Source: Bradyrhizobium sp. 4
GTDB taxonomy: Bacteria > Pseudomonadota > Alphaproteobacteria > Rhizobiales > Xanthobacteraceae
Length of the DNA: 64,000 bases
Reading direction: 5' to 3'
NCBI RefSeq assembly: GCF_023100905.1
Contig: NZ_CP064686.1
Span: 5,270,001 to 5,334,000, forward strand
The position numbers and the translations under genes were made by a program. Below the pieces are notes generated by a model, which saw nothing but the letters and a program-made list of their open reading frames with translations, did not search any database and had not been told where the DNA came from. Numbering within the stretch: position 1 is the stretch's first letter; the number at the start of each line of letters is the position of its first letter. This document shows positions 8,396-16,656 of this stretch, piece after piece.

Positions 8396-8579
8396 GCGCC
8401 AGCCTGTAACAATGTCCCGTGACAGGGGGATGACCAATTGAACCTTTGAGGCACCTTCGGATACGAATCGCGCTTGCCTCGCCCACCCCGCGAATATCAG
8501 TCGCATGCGACAATCAGGCGACATGGCGTCGCAGCGGCCTCCGCAAGAACCCGGAGCTGCGGCGCGCTCGCGACCGGCG

Positions 8580-9380
8580 TCAGTAGAATTTGTGGAAATG
8601 ATGGATCGGGCCGTGGCCGTGGCCGACGCTGAAGCGGTCGGCGGCCGCGATCGCCGCGCTGATCCAGGCCTTGGCGTTGCGCACGGCGCGCTCAAGATCC
8701 TCGCCCCTGGCGAGCCCGGCGGCGACCGCCGAGGACAGCGAGCAGCCGGTGCCATGGGTGTTGCGAGTGGCAACGCGCGGCGCGGCCAGCGCGATCGTGG
8801 TGCTGGCATCGACGAGATAGTCGATGCTCTCGGCGCCCTCGCCGTGCCCGCCCTTGATCAGGACCGCCCTGCAGCCGAGCGCCAGCAGCCGGCGCCCCTG
8901 GCTCTCGATTTCGGCCTCGCTGGCCGCGACCGGTTCGCCGAGCAGAGCCGCGGCCTCGGGCAGATTGGGTGTGATCACCGAGGCCAGCGGCATCAGCTTG
9001 ATGCGCAGGGCGTCGACCGCTTCGGAGGCGAGCAGGCGATCACCCGATGTCGCCACCATCACGGGATCGAGCACGATATGCCTGGGCGCCCAGCGCGACA
9101 GCGCGGCCGCGATCGCATCGATGCTGGCGGCTTGCGCCACCATGCCGATTTTGACCGCGCCGACATCGAGATCGGAAAACACCGCGTCGATCTGCGCGGT
9201 GACGAATTCGGCGGGCACCGCGTGAATGCCGGTGACGCCGCGGGTGTTCTGCGCGGTCAGCGCCGTGATGGCGGACGCGCCAAAAACGCCCAGCGCGGCA
9301 AAGGTCTTCAGGTCGGCCTGGATGCCGGCGCCGCCGCTCGAATCGGAGCCGGCAATGGTCAGCGCTACGGGCGTCGTCAT
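8580..9380 (-). CDS. thiD: Hydroxymethylpyrimidine/phosphomethylpyrimidine kinase
   Basis: Start at the ATG at 9380 (MTTPVALTIAGSDSSGGAGI), the canonical ThiD N-terminus, giving 266 residues. Further motifs are ALTAQNTRGV, KIGMV, VLDPVMVATSGD, TPNLPEA, KGGHGEG and the anion-hole/catalytic NTHGTGCSLSSA. The enzyme phosphorylates HMP and then HMP-P for thiamin synthesis in the cytoplasm. The C-terminus ends in an unusual His/Gly stretch (GHGHGPIHHFHKFY). No other thi genes and no THI-box riboswitch are seen next to it. Confidence 0.95.
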   Translation of the reverse strand: MTTPVALTIAGSDSSGGAGIQADLKTFAALGVFGASAITALTAQNTRGVTGIHAVPAEFVTAQIDAVFSDLDVGAVKIGMVAQAASIDAIAAALSRWAPRHIVLDPVMVATSGDRLLASEAVDALRIKLMPLASVITPNLPEAAALLGEPVAASEAEIESQGRRLLALGCRAVLIKGGHGEGAESIDYLVDASTTIALAAPRVATRNTHGTGCSLSSAVAAGLARGEDLERAVRNAKAWISAAIAAADRFSVGHGHGPIHHFHKFY

Positions 9381-9509
9381 AGGGCGATTTCCAGCGTTTT
9401 CGAAGCCATGGCCCGTCCTAGCGCGCCTCTCCCAGTCCAGCAAGTTCGCTTGCTAAATCCGGCCGGGTTTGGCCTATTAGCCGCCAGATATGCTTTCGGA
9501 GTGACCGCG

Positions 9510-9755
9510 ATGGTTCCCTTTTTCGTCCAGATCAAATGCAAGCTCGGCCAATCCTATGTGGTCGCCAATGCGCTTGCCGAAGCCGAGATCGCCTCCGAGA
9601 TCTATTCCACGGCCGGTCAATACGATCTGCTGGTGAAATTCTACGTCGACAACGACACCGATATCGGCCACTTCGTCAACGAGAAGGTGCAGGTGCTGCC
9701 CGGGATCCAGGACACCCTCACCATCATCACCTTCAAGGCGTTTGGCGCGAGTTGA
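9510..9755 (+). CDS. Stand-alone Lrp/AsnC ligand-binding (RAM) domain protein
   Basis: An 81-residue protein (MVPFFVQIKCKLGQSYVVAN...) corresponds to the RAM effector-binding half of Lrp/AsnC regulators without the DNA-binding domain. The typical pattern is ALAEAEIASEIYSTAGQYDLL, then a C-terminal beta strand TLTIITFKAF. Stand-alone RAM proteins bind amino acids and may modulate Lrp-type regulators by co-assembly. The ATG at 9510 is favoured because GGAG at 9498-9501 is well spaced; a GTG at 9501 would add three residues. Confidence 0.88.
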   Translation: MVPFFVQIKCKLGQSYVVANALAEAEIASEIYSTAGQYDLLVKFYVDNDTDIGHFVNEKVQVLPGIQDTLTIITFKAFGAS

Positions 9756-9779
9756 CCGTCGAGAAAACGGCGGCCCTGA

Positions 9780-10709
9780 TCAGGCGCCGCCCTCCTTGCG
9801 CTTGGGGCGCGGCGGACCGTCCACCGGCGGCAGCGATTTGAGATAGTCCGCCATCGCCGCGAGATCGTCGTCCGGCAATTGCGAGGTGTTCTTGATCACC
9901 CGCGTCATCGCGCCCCCGACGCTGTCGCCGTCGGGCAATTCGCCGGTCTTCAGGAAATAGGCAATATCCTTCGCGCTCCACTCGCCGAGGCGCTTCTGGG
10001 TGATGTTGGGCACCCATCCCTCGCCTTCCGGATTGGGCCCACCGGCGAAGCGTTGTCCGGCGATGATGCCGCCAAGCGCGTTGCGTGGGCTGTGGCACTC
10101 CGCGCAATGGCCAAAGCTGTTGACGAGATAGGCGCCGCGATTCCACTGCGGCGACTTCGCGCTGTCGGCGACGAAGGGCTTGCCGTCCAGAAATAAGAAT
10201 TTCCAGATGCCGACGTTGCGCCTTATATTGAACGGAAGGCGCACGTCGTGATCGCGCACCTTGCCTGCAACGGCCGGCAGCGTTTTCAGGTACGCAAAGA
10301 GATCGAGCACGTCCTCGCGCCTGGCATGCTGATAGGACGTGTAGGGAAAGGCCGGAAAGTAATGCTGCCCGTCCGGGGAGACCCCGTGCATCACAGCATT
10401 GACGAATTCGGCCTCGCTCCATTTGCCGATGCCGTCGGTCGGGTCGGACGAGATGTTCGGCGCATAGAACGTTCCGAACGGCGACTTGATCGCAACGCCG
10501 CCGCCGAGCCTGAGACGATCGGGCTGGTCGGGGACGGCATGGCATGAGGCGCAGCCGCCGGCGTTAAATATCACCTGGCCATTGGCAAGATCAGGGGCGC
10601 GGGCGGGCGCGGTGCCGGCGGCCGCCACCACCGGCGCGCTGAGCCACCAATAGACGCCGGCTGCGGCGAGTGCGGCGAGCAGCGCCACGGAGGTTGTTCG
10701 TCGCAACAT
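9780..10709 (-). CDS. Diheme cytochrome c, membrane-anchored or periplasmic
   Basis: This 309-residue protein has an N-terminal hydrophobic segment (residues ~8-31), an uncleaved anchor or signal peptide. Two class-I heme sites are visible: CASCH (53-57) and CAECH (202-206). After each comes the usual Met-ligand region, the first containing FGTFYAPNISSDP. This is the architecture of the cytochrome c subunit of gluconate/alcohol/aldehyde dehydrogenases and related electron carriers, although those usually have three hemes. No dehydrogenase partner is adjacent, so its electron donor is unknown. It is divergent from the CHRD gene. Confidence 0.88.
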   Translation of the reverse strand: MLRRTTSVALLAALAAAGVYWWLSAPVVAAAGTAPARAPDLANGQVIFNAGGCASCHAVPDQPDRLRLGGGVAIKSPFGTFYAPNISSDPTDGIGKWSEAEFVNAVMHGVSPDGQHYFPAFPYTSYQHARREDVLDLFAYLKTLPAVAGKVRDHDVRLPFNIRRNVGIWKFLFLDGKPFVADSAKSPQWNRGAYLVNSFGHCAECHSPRNALGGIIAGQRFAGGPNPEGEGWVPNITQKRLGEWSAKDIAYFLKTGELPDGDSVGGAMTRVIKNTSQLPDDDLAAMADYLKSLPPVDGPPRPKRKEGGA

Positions 10710-10863
10710 GCGGTCCTTTCGTCGTCGCGGCGAAGCTTATGACCGATGCCCTCGCGGCTCCAGCCACGAAGAATTTAGCCCACCGCGGCCTGGAACGGGA
10801 ATAAACTGAAATGCCGGCTGTTGGAAGTTTGCAGCCCAAACGGGTTCAGCAGGGAGAAAAATC

Positions 10864-11280
10864 ATGAACAAGATCGTCATTGCCATGTCAGTGCTTGGCG
10901 CCGTTGCTTTTGCGGGTTCGGCCAGCGCCGAAAAGCTGAAAGCAACGCTCGACGCCAAGTCCGAGGTCCCCGCAACGACCAGCAGCGGCACTGGAACGGC
11001 CGATCTGGATTACGACGCCGCCAGCAAGAAGCTGTCCTGGAAGGTCACCTATTCCGGCCTGTCCGGCCCAGCCACCGCCGCGCATTTCCACGGACCCGCC
11101 GAGGCCGGCAAGAACGCCGGCGTCGCGGTCGCGATTCCCAATGCGACGTCCAGCCCGGTCGAGGGCTCGGCGACATTGACCGACGCGCAGGCCGCCGATC
11201 TGCTCGGCGGCAAGCTCTACGTCAACATCCACACCGCGGCCAATCCGGGCGGCGAGATCCGCGGTCAGGTGACGAAGTAA
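10864..11280 (+). CDS. CHRD domain-containing exported protein
   Basis: A 138-residue protein with a clear signal peptide (MNKIVIAMSVLGAVAFAGSASA, cleavage about residue 22). The rest is a single CHRD domain: LKATLDAKSEVPATTSSGTG, then AAHFHGPAEAGKNAGV and the closing YVNIHTAANPGGEIRGQ. CHRD was first defined in chordin. Bacterial members are small periplasmic or secreted beta proteins of unknown function, with conserved His residues that may bind metal. RBS GGGAG is upstream, and a strong terminator at 11298-11332 makes the gene monocistronic. Confidence 0.92.
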   Translation: MNKIVIAMSVLGAVAFAGSASAEKLKATLDAKSEVPATTSSGTGTADLDYDAASKKLSWKVTYSGLSGPATAAHFHGPAEAGKNAGVAVAIPNATSSPVEGSATLTDAQAADLLGGKLYVNIHTAANPGGEIRGQVTK

Positions 11281-11297
11281 ACTTCGCACAGACCAGC

Positions 11298-11332
11298 AAA
11301 AAAGGGCGGCTGCCATCGCAGCCGCCCTTTTC
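11298..11332. terminator. Bidirectional intrinsic terminator
   Basis: A perfect 13-bp stem AAAGGGCGGCTGC/GCAGCCGCCCTTT (11301-11313, 11318-11330) with loop CATC has an A-run on its left and a T-run on its right. It serves the CHRD gene on plus and the convergent gene ending at 11358 on minus. Confidence 0.92.
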
Positions 11333-11357
11333 GATTCCCGTAGCGCTGGCGCGGGCG

Positions 11358-12653
11358 TCACACCTCAGGTTCGGCCGCGTTCAGCGCCTGCGCGAGGTCG
11401 GCGATCAAATCCGACGGGTGTTCGATGCCGATCGACAGCCGGATCGTGGAATCGAGCACGCCGATCTTGCGGCGGATGTCGGCGGGGACGCCGGAGTGGG
11501 TCATGGTGGCAGGCAGGCTCGCAAGCGACTCCGTTCCACCAAGGCTCACCGCCAGCTTGAGGATCTGCAGCGCGTTGAGGAATTTCATGGCCGCGGCCTT
11601 GCCGCCGACGATGTCGAACGAGAACGTGGATCCCGCCCCTGTGCATTGCCGCGCAAACACAAGTCCGTCCGGCGACGCCGCCTCGTGATGACCGAGATAG
11701 TGCACCTTGGCCACTTTGGGATGATCGCGCAGATAGTCCGCCACGAGGCGCGCATTCGCATCGGCCTTTTCCATGCGCAAGCTCAGCGTCTCGAGCGACC
11801 GGTTGATCATCCAGCAGGAATGCGGATCGAGCTGGGTGCCGATGGCGCCCCGCAGCGCCTTGATGCCTTTCACCACCGCCTTCGCACCGAGCGCGGCGCC
11901 CGCGATCAGGTCGGAATGACCGCCGACATATTTCGTGAGCGAGTACAGGGAAATATCGGCGCCGTGCTCGATCGGCCGCTGAAACACCGGCCCGAGCAGG
12001 GTATTGTCGCAGGCGATGATCGGAATATGGCCTTGGGTCTTTCCGATTGTCTCGGCGACACGGCGCATCATCGCGATGTCGACCAGCCCGTTGGTGGGGT
12101 TGGCCGGGGTTTCGATCAGGATCATCGAAACCCGGCCCTTGCGCATGGCCTCTTCCGCGGCCTGGCTGACCGCGGCTTCGTCGACGCCATCGGCGAAGCC
12201 GACGGCGCCGATCGACAGACGCGCAAGCGTATTCGTCAGCAGGGTTTCCGTCCCGCCATAGAGCGGCTGGGAGTGCAGAATGACATCGCCGGGACGGACG
12301 AACGCCAGGATCGTGGTCGCGATGGCCGCCATGCCCGACGAGAACAGCGCGCAGCTCTCGGTGCGCTCGTAAATCGCGAGCCTGTCCTCGACGATTTCGC
12401 TGTTGGGGTGATTGAAGCGCGAATAGACCAGGCCCGCGCCCATCCCTTCCGGCGGCTCGCGCCGGCCGGAAACGAAATCGAAGAAGTCCTGCCCGTCCTC
12501 GGCCGTCTTGAACACGAAGGTCGAGGTCAGGAACACCGGCGGCTTGACCGCGCCTTCCGACAATTGCGGATCGTAGCCATAGGTCAGCATCAGCGTTTCC
12601 GGATGCAGCATATGGTTGCCGATGTGCGTCTTCGACGGGAACGGTTTGACCAT
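11358..12653 (-). CDS. Cystathionine gamma-synthase/methionine gamma-lyase family PLP enzyme
   Basis: A 431-residue member of the Cys/Met metabolism PLP-enzyme family. Recognisable motifs are VYSRFNHPNSEIVE, SGMAAIATT, the PLP lysine in SLTKYVGGHSD (K241), and LVFARQCTGAGSTFSFDI. The family covers cystathionine gamma-synthase and lyase, O-acetylhomoserine sulfhydrylase and methionine gamma-lyase. The N-terminal MVKPFPSKTHIGNHMLHPETL subtype is the one generally just called cystathionine gamma-synthase family, so the exact reaction is open. A ~195-bp GC-rich leader precedes it, with hairpin potential but no riboswitch I recognise. No other sulfur-metabolism gene lies beside it. Confidence 0.9.
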   Translation of the reverse strand: MVKPFPSKTHIGNHMLHPETLMLTYGYDPQLSEGAVKPPVFLTSTFVFKTAEDGQDFFDFVSGRREPPEGMGAGLVYSRFNHPNSEIVEDRLAIYERTESCALFSSGMAAIATTILAFVRPGDVILHSQPLYGGTETLLTNTLARLSIGAVGFADGVDEAAVSQAAEEAMRKGRVSMILIETPANPTNGLVDIAMMRRVAETIGKTQGHIPIIACDNTLLGPVFQRPIEHGADISLYSLTKYVGGHSDLIAGAALGAKAVVKGIKALRGAIGTQLDPHSCWMINRSLETLSLRMEKADANARLVADYLRDHPKVAKVHYLGHHEAASPDGLVFARQCTGAGSTFSFDIVGGKAAAMKFLNALQILKLAVSLGGTESLASLPATMTHSGVPADIRRKIGVLDSTIRLSIGIEHPSDLIADLAQALNAAEPEV

Positions 12654-12847
12654 GGCTTGTCTCGCTGTTGCTGATTGAGCTGCTCGCCGCGGGTTGGAAC
12701 GCCTGATGTCGCAACGCCGTCAGGAGCGAGATGCGTCGGCGTCAAAAGCTCACGCCAATGCCGCGGCGGCTGGAGCCAAGATAGCTGCTCCGGCAGCGAT
12801 CCGTCAGGCCTTGCGGACAGAATTTCCAGTGCTGCGCGCCAACATGA

Positions 12848-12877
12848 AAAAAGCGGCTGCTGTCGCAACCGCTTTTT
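12848..12877 (-). terminator. Intrinsic terminator for the cytochrome c' gene
   Basis: AAAAAGCGG...CCGCTTTTT stem with inner TGC/GCA pairs, one mismatch and loop TGTC. It lies 60 bp beyond the stop of the minus-strand gene ending at 12938. Confidence 0.75.
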
Positions 12878-12888
12878 CCCGATTCTCA

Positions 12889-12922
12889 GTAGCCGGATGG
12901 AGCGCAGCGCAATCCGGGCTAC
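12889..12922. repeat. REP-like palindromic intergenic element
   Basis: An imperfect 34-bp palindrome with arms GTAGCCGGAT and ATCCGGGCTAC around AGCGCAGCGC. This is a widespread repeat in Bradyrhizobium-type genomes as I remember them. It sits between the cytochrome c' stop and its terminator. Confidence 0.65.
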
Positions 12923-12937
12923 GAATCTTTTCTTCCG

Positions 12938-13384
12938 TCAACCGTTCTTCACGCGAAACGTCTCGTGGCAGCCGCCGCATTCCTTGCCGACCGCGGGGAA
13001 ATTCGCCTTGAGCGAGTCCAAATCCTTGATCTTGCCCTTGGCCTCGCCGACGACCTTGGCGAAGCTCGCGACCTTGGCATCGAAGCCGGCCTTGTCCTCC
13101 CACACCTTCGGCGAGGCGCTGTAGTCGCCCTCGGGCTTCATGCCCTTGGCGCTCGCCGGAAACAGGTTCGGCAGCTTCTTGGCGGTATCCTCGAACTGCG
13201 CCAGCGCGCTGTCCACCGTGGCCTGGTCGTAGGGCTTCTCGCCCTTGACCATCGCTGCCACTGCGCCGGCGTTCTTGCCATTGCCCTTCATCAGGGTCTG
13301 GACCTCCTTGACGGAGTCCTGTTGTGCCCAAACCGCGCCCATACCTAGCAGGAGCGCGCCCCCAACAACCAACACTCGCTTCAT
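12938..13384 (-). CDS. Cytochrome c' (class II, four-helix) exported protein
   Basis: Start at the ATG at 13384 (MKRVLVVGGALLLGMGAVWA, signal peptide), with AAGGGA upstream; a TTG two codons earlier is less likely. The protein has 148 residues. The single heme site is at the C-terminus, CGGCH (136-140), followed by ETFR, which is the layout of class-II cytochromes c/c'. These are periplasmic and act in electron transfer or NO/O2 binding. It lies 121 bp downstream of the molybdopterin subunit on the same strand, so they may be one transcript. Confidence 0.9.
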   Translation of the reverse strand: MKRVLVVGGALLLGMGAVWAQQDSVKEVQTLMKGNGKNAGAVAAMVKGEKPYDQATVDSALAQFEDTAKKLPNLFPASAKGMKPEGDYSASPKVWEDKAGFDAKVASFAKVVGEAKGKIKDLDSLKANFPAVGKECGGCHETFRVKNG

Positions 13385-13505
13385 TCGCAAAGTCCCTTTC
13401 CTTGATGCAGGATTGCCTTGATGCAGGATCGCCGTGCTGCACGATCGTGCTGACCCCTCAATGGGGCCAACACCGCTCGGCAGACTTCATTCCCGTGGAA
13501 GATTG

Positions 13506-15815
13506 TCACAGGCTGTGACGGCGATGGTGCTCGTTGACGGCGATCCACACCCGCTCCGGGGTCGCCGGCATGTCGATGTGGTCGATCTTGTACTCGCGCC
13601 AGAGCCCGTCGACGATGGCGTTGACGATGGCCGGGCAGGACCCGATCGCGCCGGCCTCGCCCGCGCCCTTCACCCCCAGCGGATTGGTCTTGCAGGGAAC
13701 GTTGGCGGTCTCGAACACGAAGTCCGGCCCGTCCGCCGCGCGCGGCAACGCGTAGTCCATGAAGGTCGCGGTGACGAGCTGGCCGTCGCCCGCGCCATAG
13801 ACCACCTGCTCCATCAACGCCTGGCCGATGCCCTGCATGGCGCCGCCATGGACCTGGCCGGCCAGCAGCAGCGGATTGAGCGTCATGCCGAAATCGTCGA
13901 CGATCACGTAGTTGACGATTTTGATGATGCCGGTGGCCGGATCGATCTCGACCTCCGCGACATGGGTGCCGTTCGGATAGGTGCCGTCGGCGCTGGCAAA
14001 GGTCGCGCTCGCATTGAGCTTCGACGGATCCGCGCCGGGTCGCTTGGCGAGATCGGCGAACGAAATCGAACGGTCGGTGCCGGCGATGCGCACGATGCCG
14101 TCGGTGATCTCGAGGTCGCTGGCGCTGGCTTCCAGCGCTTGGGCCGCGATTTCCTTCAGCTTCTGCCCGAGTTCGCGGGTCGCGCGCTCGACGCTGACGC
14201 CGCCCGACGGGATCGAAGCCGAGCCGCCGGTGCCGAGGCCGGTGGCGATCATGTCGGTGTCGCCCTGGTGGACGTGCACGCGCTCGGGCGCCACGCCGAA
14301 CTGCTCGGCAACGATCTGCGCATAGGCCGTCTGGTGGCCCTGCCCGCTCGACTGGGTCCCGATCAGGACCGTGATATCGCCATTGGGGTCCATCCGCACA
14401 TTGGCGGTCTCCTCGCCCATGGTGCCGCAGACCTCGACATAGCTCGCAAGTCCGATGCCGCGGATCAGGCCGTTCTTCTTGGCCGCCTTGGCGCGCTTGC
14501 CAAACTCCTTCCACTCGGCGATCTCCATCGCGCGCTTCAGATGCGCGGCGAAGTCGCCGGAATCGTAGACCTTGCCGGTCGCGGTCTTGTAGGGCAGCGC
14601 CTTCGGCTGAATGAAATTCTTGCGGCGGATGGCATCCACCGTCATGTCGAGTTTTCGCGCGCAAGCGTCCACGAGGCGTTCGATAACGTAAGCAGCCTCA
14701 GGCCGCCCGGCGCCGCGATAGGCATCGACCGGCACGCTGTTGGTGAAGATGGTACGCACCCGGCAGTGGAACGCCTGGATGTCGTAGAGGCCCGGCAGCA
14801 TGCCGGCGCCGCCATGCGGGATATAGGGCCCGAAGGTCGACAGGTACGCGCCCATGTCGCCCATCAGGTCGCAATCCATCGCGAGGAACTTGCCGTCCTC
14901 GGCCAGCGCCATTTTTGCGGTGGTGACGTTGTCGCGGCCCTGCGCGTCGCCCATGAAATGCTCGGTGCGGTCGGCCGCCCATTTCACCGCCTTCTTCAGC
15001 TTTCGTGCGGCGACTGCCAGGAGGGCGTATTCCCGATAGGGAAACAGCTTTGTGCCGAAGCCGCCGCCGACGTCGGGGCAGATCACCCGCATCTTGTCGG
15101 TCGGGATGTTGAGCACGTTCTGGCAGAGGATGTCGCGCAGGCGATGGCTGCCTTGGCTGCCGACCGTCAGCGTCAGATGGTCGCGCTTGGCGTCGTATTC
15201 GCACACCGCCGCGCGCGTCTCCATGAAGTTCGCCACGACGCGCGGATTGACGATCGAGATCTCGGCCACCGCATGCGCTTTGGCAAAGGCCGCTTCGGTC
15301 GCTTTCTTGTCGCCGATCGAGACGTCGAACAGGACGTTGCCGGGCTTGTCCGGCCAGACCAAGGCTGCGCCCTTCTTCACGGCATTGATGACCCCGGTCA
15401 CCGCCGGCAGCGGGCTCCATTTGACCTCGATCGCCTCGATCGCGTCGCGGCCCTGGTCGATGGTCTCGGCAACGACGAAGGCGATGGAATCGCCGACATG
15501 GCGTACCTCGTCCTTGGCGAGGATCGGGTAAGGCGGCCCGGTGAAGGGATCTGTCTCGAGATTGAACAGGCAGGGCAGATTGCCAAGATCCCCAACGTCA
15601 TCGGCGGTCAGGATCAGCGCGACGCCGGGGAGAGTGCGGGCACGGCTCGCATCGATGGTGTATTTGGCATGCGCATGCGGCGAGCGCAGCATCAGGCAGC
15701 GAAGCGCGGCCTGCGGCGCATAATCGTCGGTATAGCGGCCCTTGCCGCGGATGAGCGCGTCATCCTCCTTGCGCAACACGCTTTGGCCAACGCCGAACTT
15801 GATGGGAGCCGCCAT
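13506..15815 (-). CDS. Xanthine dehydrogenase-family molybdopterin-binding subunit (form II CoxL-like)
   Basis: Start at the ATG at 15815 (MAAPIKFGVGQSVLRKEDD), giving 769 residues, the full length of a large subunit. The N-terminal a/b hammerhead contains GKGRYTDDY. The Mo-cofactor half has GGGFGTKLFPYREY. The active-site loop is AYRGAGRP (365-372), the form II motif rather than the AYxCSFR of true CO dehydrogenase. GTQSSGQGHQTAYAQ and the catalytic Glu in GVKGAGEAGAIG (E720) follow. It should oxidise an aldehyde, purine or N-heterocycle by hydroxylation. The FAD (medium) and 2Fe-2S (small) subunits are not next to it. A cytochrome c' gene follows on the same strand. Confidence 0.92.
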   Translation of the reverse strand: MAAPIKFGVGQSVLRKEDDALIRGKGRYTDDYAPQAALRCLMLRSPHAHAKYTIDASRARTLPGVALILTADDVGDLGNLPCLFNLETDPFTGPPYPILAKDEVRHVGDSIAFVVAETIDQGRDAIEAIEVKWSPLPAVTGVINAVKKGAALVWPDKPGNVLFDVSIGDKKATEAAFAKAHAVAEISIVNPRVVANFMETRAAVCEYDAKRDHLTLTVGSQGSHRLRDILCQNVLNIPTDKMRVICPDVGGGFGTKLFPYREYALLAVAARKLKKAVKWAADRTEHFMGDAQGRDNVTTAKMALAEDGKFLAMDCDLMGDMGAYLSTFGPYIPHGGAGMLPGLYDIQAFHCRVRTIFTNSVPVDAYRGAGRPEAAYVIERLVDACARKLDMTVDAIRRKNFIQPKALPYKTATGKVYDSGDFAAHLKRAMEIAEWKEFGKRAKAAKKNGLIRGIGLASYVEVCGTMGEETANVRMDPNGDITVLIGTQSSGQGHQTAYAQIVAEQFGVAPERVHVHQGDTDMIATGLGTGGSASIPSGGVSVERATRELGQKLKEIAAQALEASASDLEITDGIVRIAGTDRSISFADLAKRPGADPSKLNASATFASADGTYPNGTHVAEVEIDPATGIIKIVNYVIVDDFGMTLNPLLLAGQVHGGAMQGIGQALMEQVVYGAGDGQLVTATFMDYALPRAADGPDFVFETANVPCKTNPLGVKGAGEAGAIGSCPAIVNAIVDGLWREYKIDHIDMPATPERVWIAVNEHHRRHSL

Positions 15816-16030
15816 TTTCTCGTCCCGTTTCTCATGGTTGTTTTGCCGGCATATTGCCGTGGAAAAACTTGCAAGGCAAACGGGTTTAGCCATGCGAAAA
15901 CCGGCCAGCGCCCTCACCTGTCAGAGCAGGATGGAACGGGAGCGCCGCAGCTCGGTCATTTCGCTGTGAGGATCGGTCCACTTGATGGCATGATAGTTGC
16001 CGAACCCGCCCGCAGTGCACGCCTGAGAAC

Positions 16031-16054
16031 AAGCAGCCGTGCCGACGGCTGCTT
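16031..16054 (-). terminator. Hairpin terminator for the DUF1127 gene
   Basis: A perfect 10-bp stem AAGCAGCCGT/ACGGCTGCTT with loop GCCG. Read on the minus strand it is followed by TTGTTC. It is 39 bp past the stop at 16093. Confidence 0.6.
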
Positions 16055-16092
16055 GCTCACAAAGCGCATCTCCGCTTCGGATGGCTCATCAG

Positions 16093-16371
16093 TTACATCC
16101 CCCCGCGGCTCCATAGATCTCTGGCGTGATCCCTCAGCCTATCGATAGCCCGTTCCGGCGAGATGTAGTCGACCTCGCCACGCGTTATGCCGATATCCAT
16201 CAGCTCCCTGTCACTCAGGTCCTGCAAGGCGAGGTGTGGACCCTGCCGCCAGCGCCAGTCCTGGAGCGCACGCCAGTATTGCGCGAGCAAGCCTGGGATG
16301 CTCCACGTCGAGGCAAGTTCGAGAGGGAGCCTCTCGGTCTCGGATGTCATGTTCGTCTGTTGAGCTGGCAT
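16093..16371 (-). CDS. DUF1127 domain small protein
   Basis: A 92-residue protein with the C-terminal DUF1127 (YjiS-like) motif: LAQYWRALQDWRWRQG, then LQDLSDRELMDIGITRGEVDYI. Small DUF1127 proteins in alphaproteobacteria bind RNA or affect RNA turnover, phosphate/carbon metabolism and stress responses (e.g. CcaF1). This is known for relatives, not shown here. The ATG at 16371 is favoured because AGGAG sits 6 nt upstream; an internal Met at 16350 is an alternative. It has terminators on both sides, so it is monocistronic. Confidence 0.85.
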   Translation of the reverse strand: MPAQQTNMTSETERLPLELASTWSIPGLLAQYWRALQDWRWRQGPHLALQDLSDRELMDIGITRGEVDYISPERAIDRLRDHARDLWSRGGM

Positions 16372-16416
16372 CGCACGCTCCTGCTGTTGTGCCGGCAGGA
16401 AGCGTGGCCAAACAAA

Positions 16417-16443
16417 AGGCCCCGTCCGATGCCGGCGGGGCCT
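16417..16443 (-). terminator. Intrinsic terminator upstream of the DUF1127 gene
   Basis: A stem AGGCCCCG/CGGGGCCT (16417-16424, 16436-16443), followed on the minus strand by TTTGTTTGG. It would end a short transcript coming from above 16470, implying a small gene or sRNA there. Confidence 0.75.
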
Positions 16444-16469
16444 GGTGAAAAGATGTCGTCGTCGAATTC

Positions 16470-16547
16470 CTAGCGCACGACTCCTTCCACGGCCCAGCCG
16501 AAGCGGGTCATGTGGTTGCGGTTGAGTTTGCGCGACGATTTGATCAT
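16470..16547 (-). CDS. Possible 25-aa small protein
   Basis: The minus-strand ATG at 16547 opens a 25-codon frame, MIKSSRKLNRNHMTRFGWAV and five more residues, ending TAG at 16470. The peptide is strongly basic. It is followed 26 bp later by a good terminator, so a short transcription unit is likely. No clear Shine-Dalgarno sequence is visible, so the RNA could equally be a non-coding or regulatory leader for the DUF1127 gene. Confidence 0.35.
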   Translation of the reverse strand: MIKSSRKLNRNHMTRFGWAVEGVVR

Positions 16548-16656
16548 GCGCTGCGATTACCACAGCAATCGCGCAAAATCAAGAGATGTGTAGAGGTTCG
16601 CTGCATCCTGGAGGCGAGTCCCTTAGCCTGGCGCTTTCTTGCCCCTACACACGCCC

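Noticed and set aside
10792..10822. EcfG-type stress promoter before the CHRD gene
   Set aside because: GGAAC is present, but spacing to the GTT box is off, and the better-spaced GGAAT has mismatches in both boxes.
12654..12847. SAM-type riboswitch or extra gene before the cystathionine gamma-synthase-family gene
   Set aside because: The GC-rich leader folds, but no known riboswitch consensus is seen; a short plus-strand frame here runs across a terminator and a REP-like repeat, so it is unlikely to be a gene.
13434..16148. 904-codon open frame on the plus strand
   Set aside because: It lies antisense over the molybdopterin-subunit gene; its composition (His/Arg/Asp-rich, no domain motif) is that of a GC-rich shadow frame.
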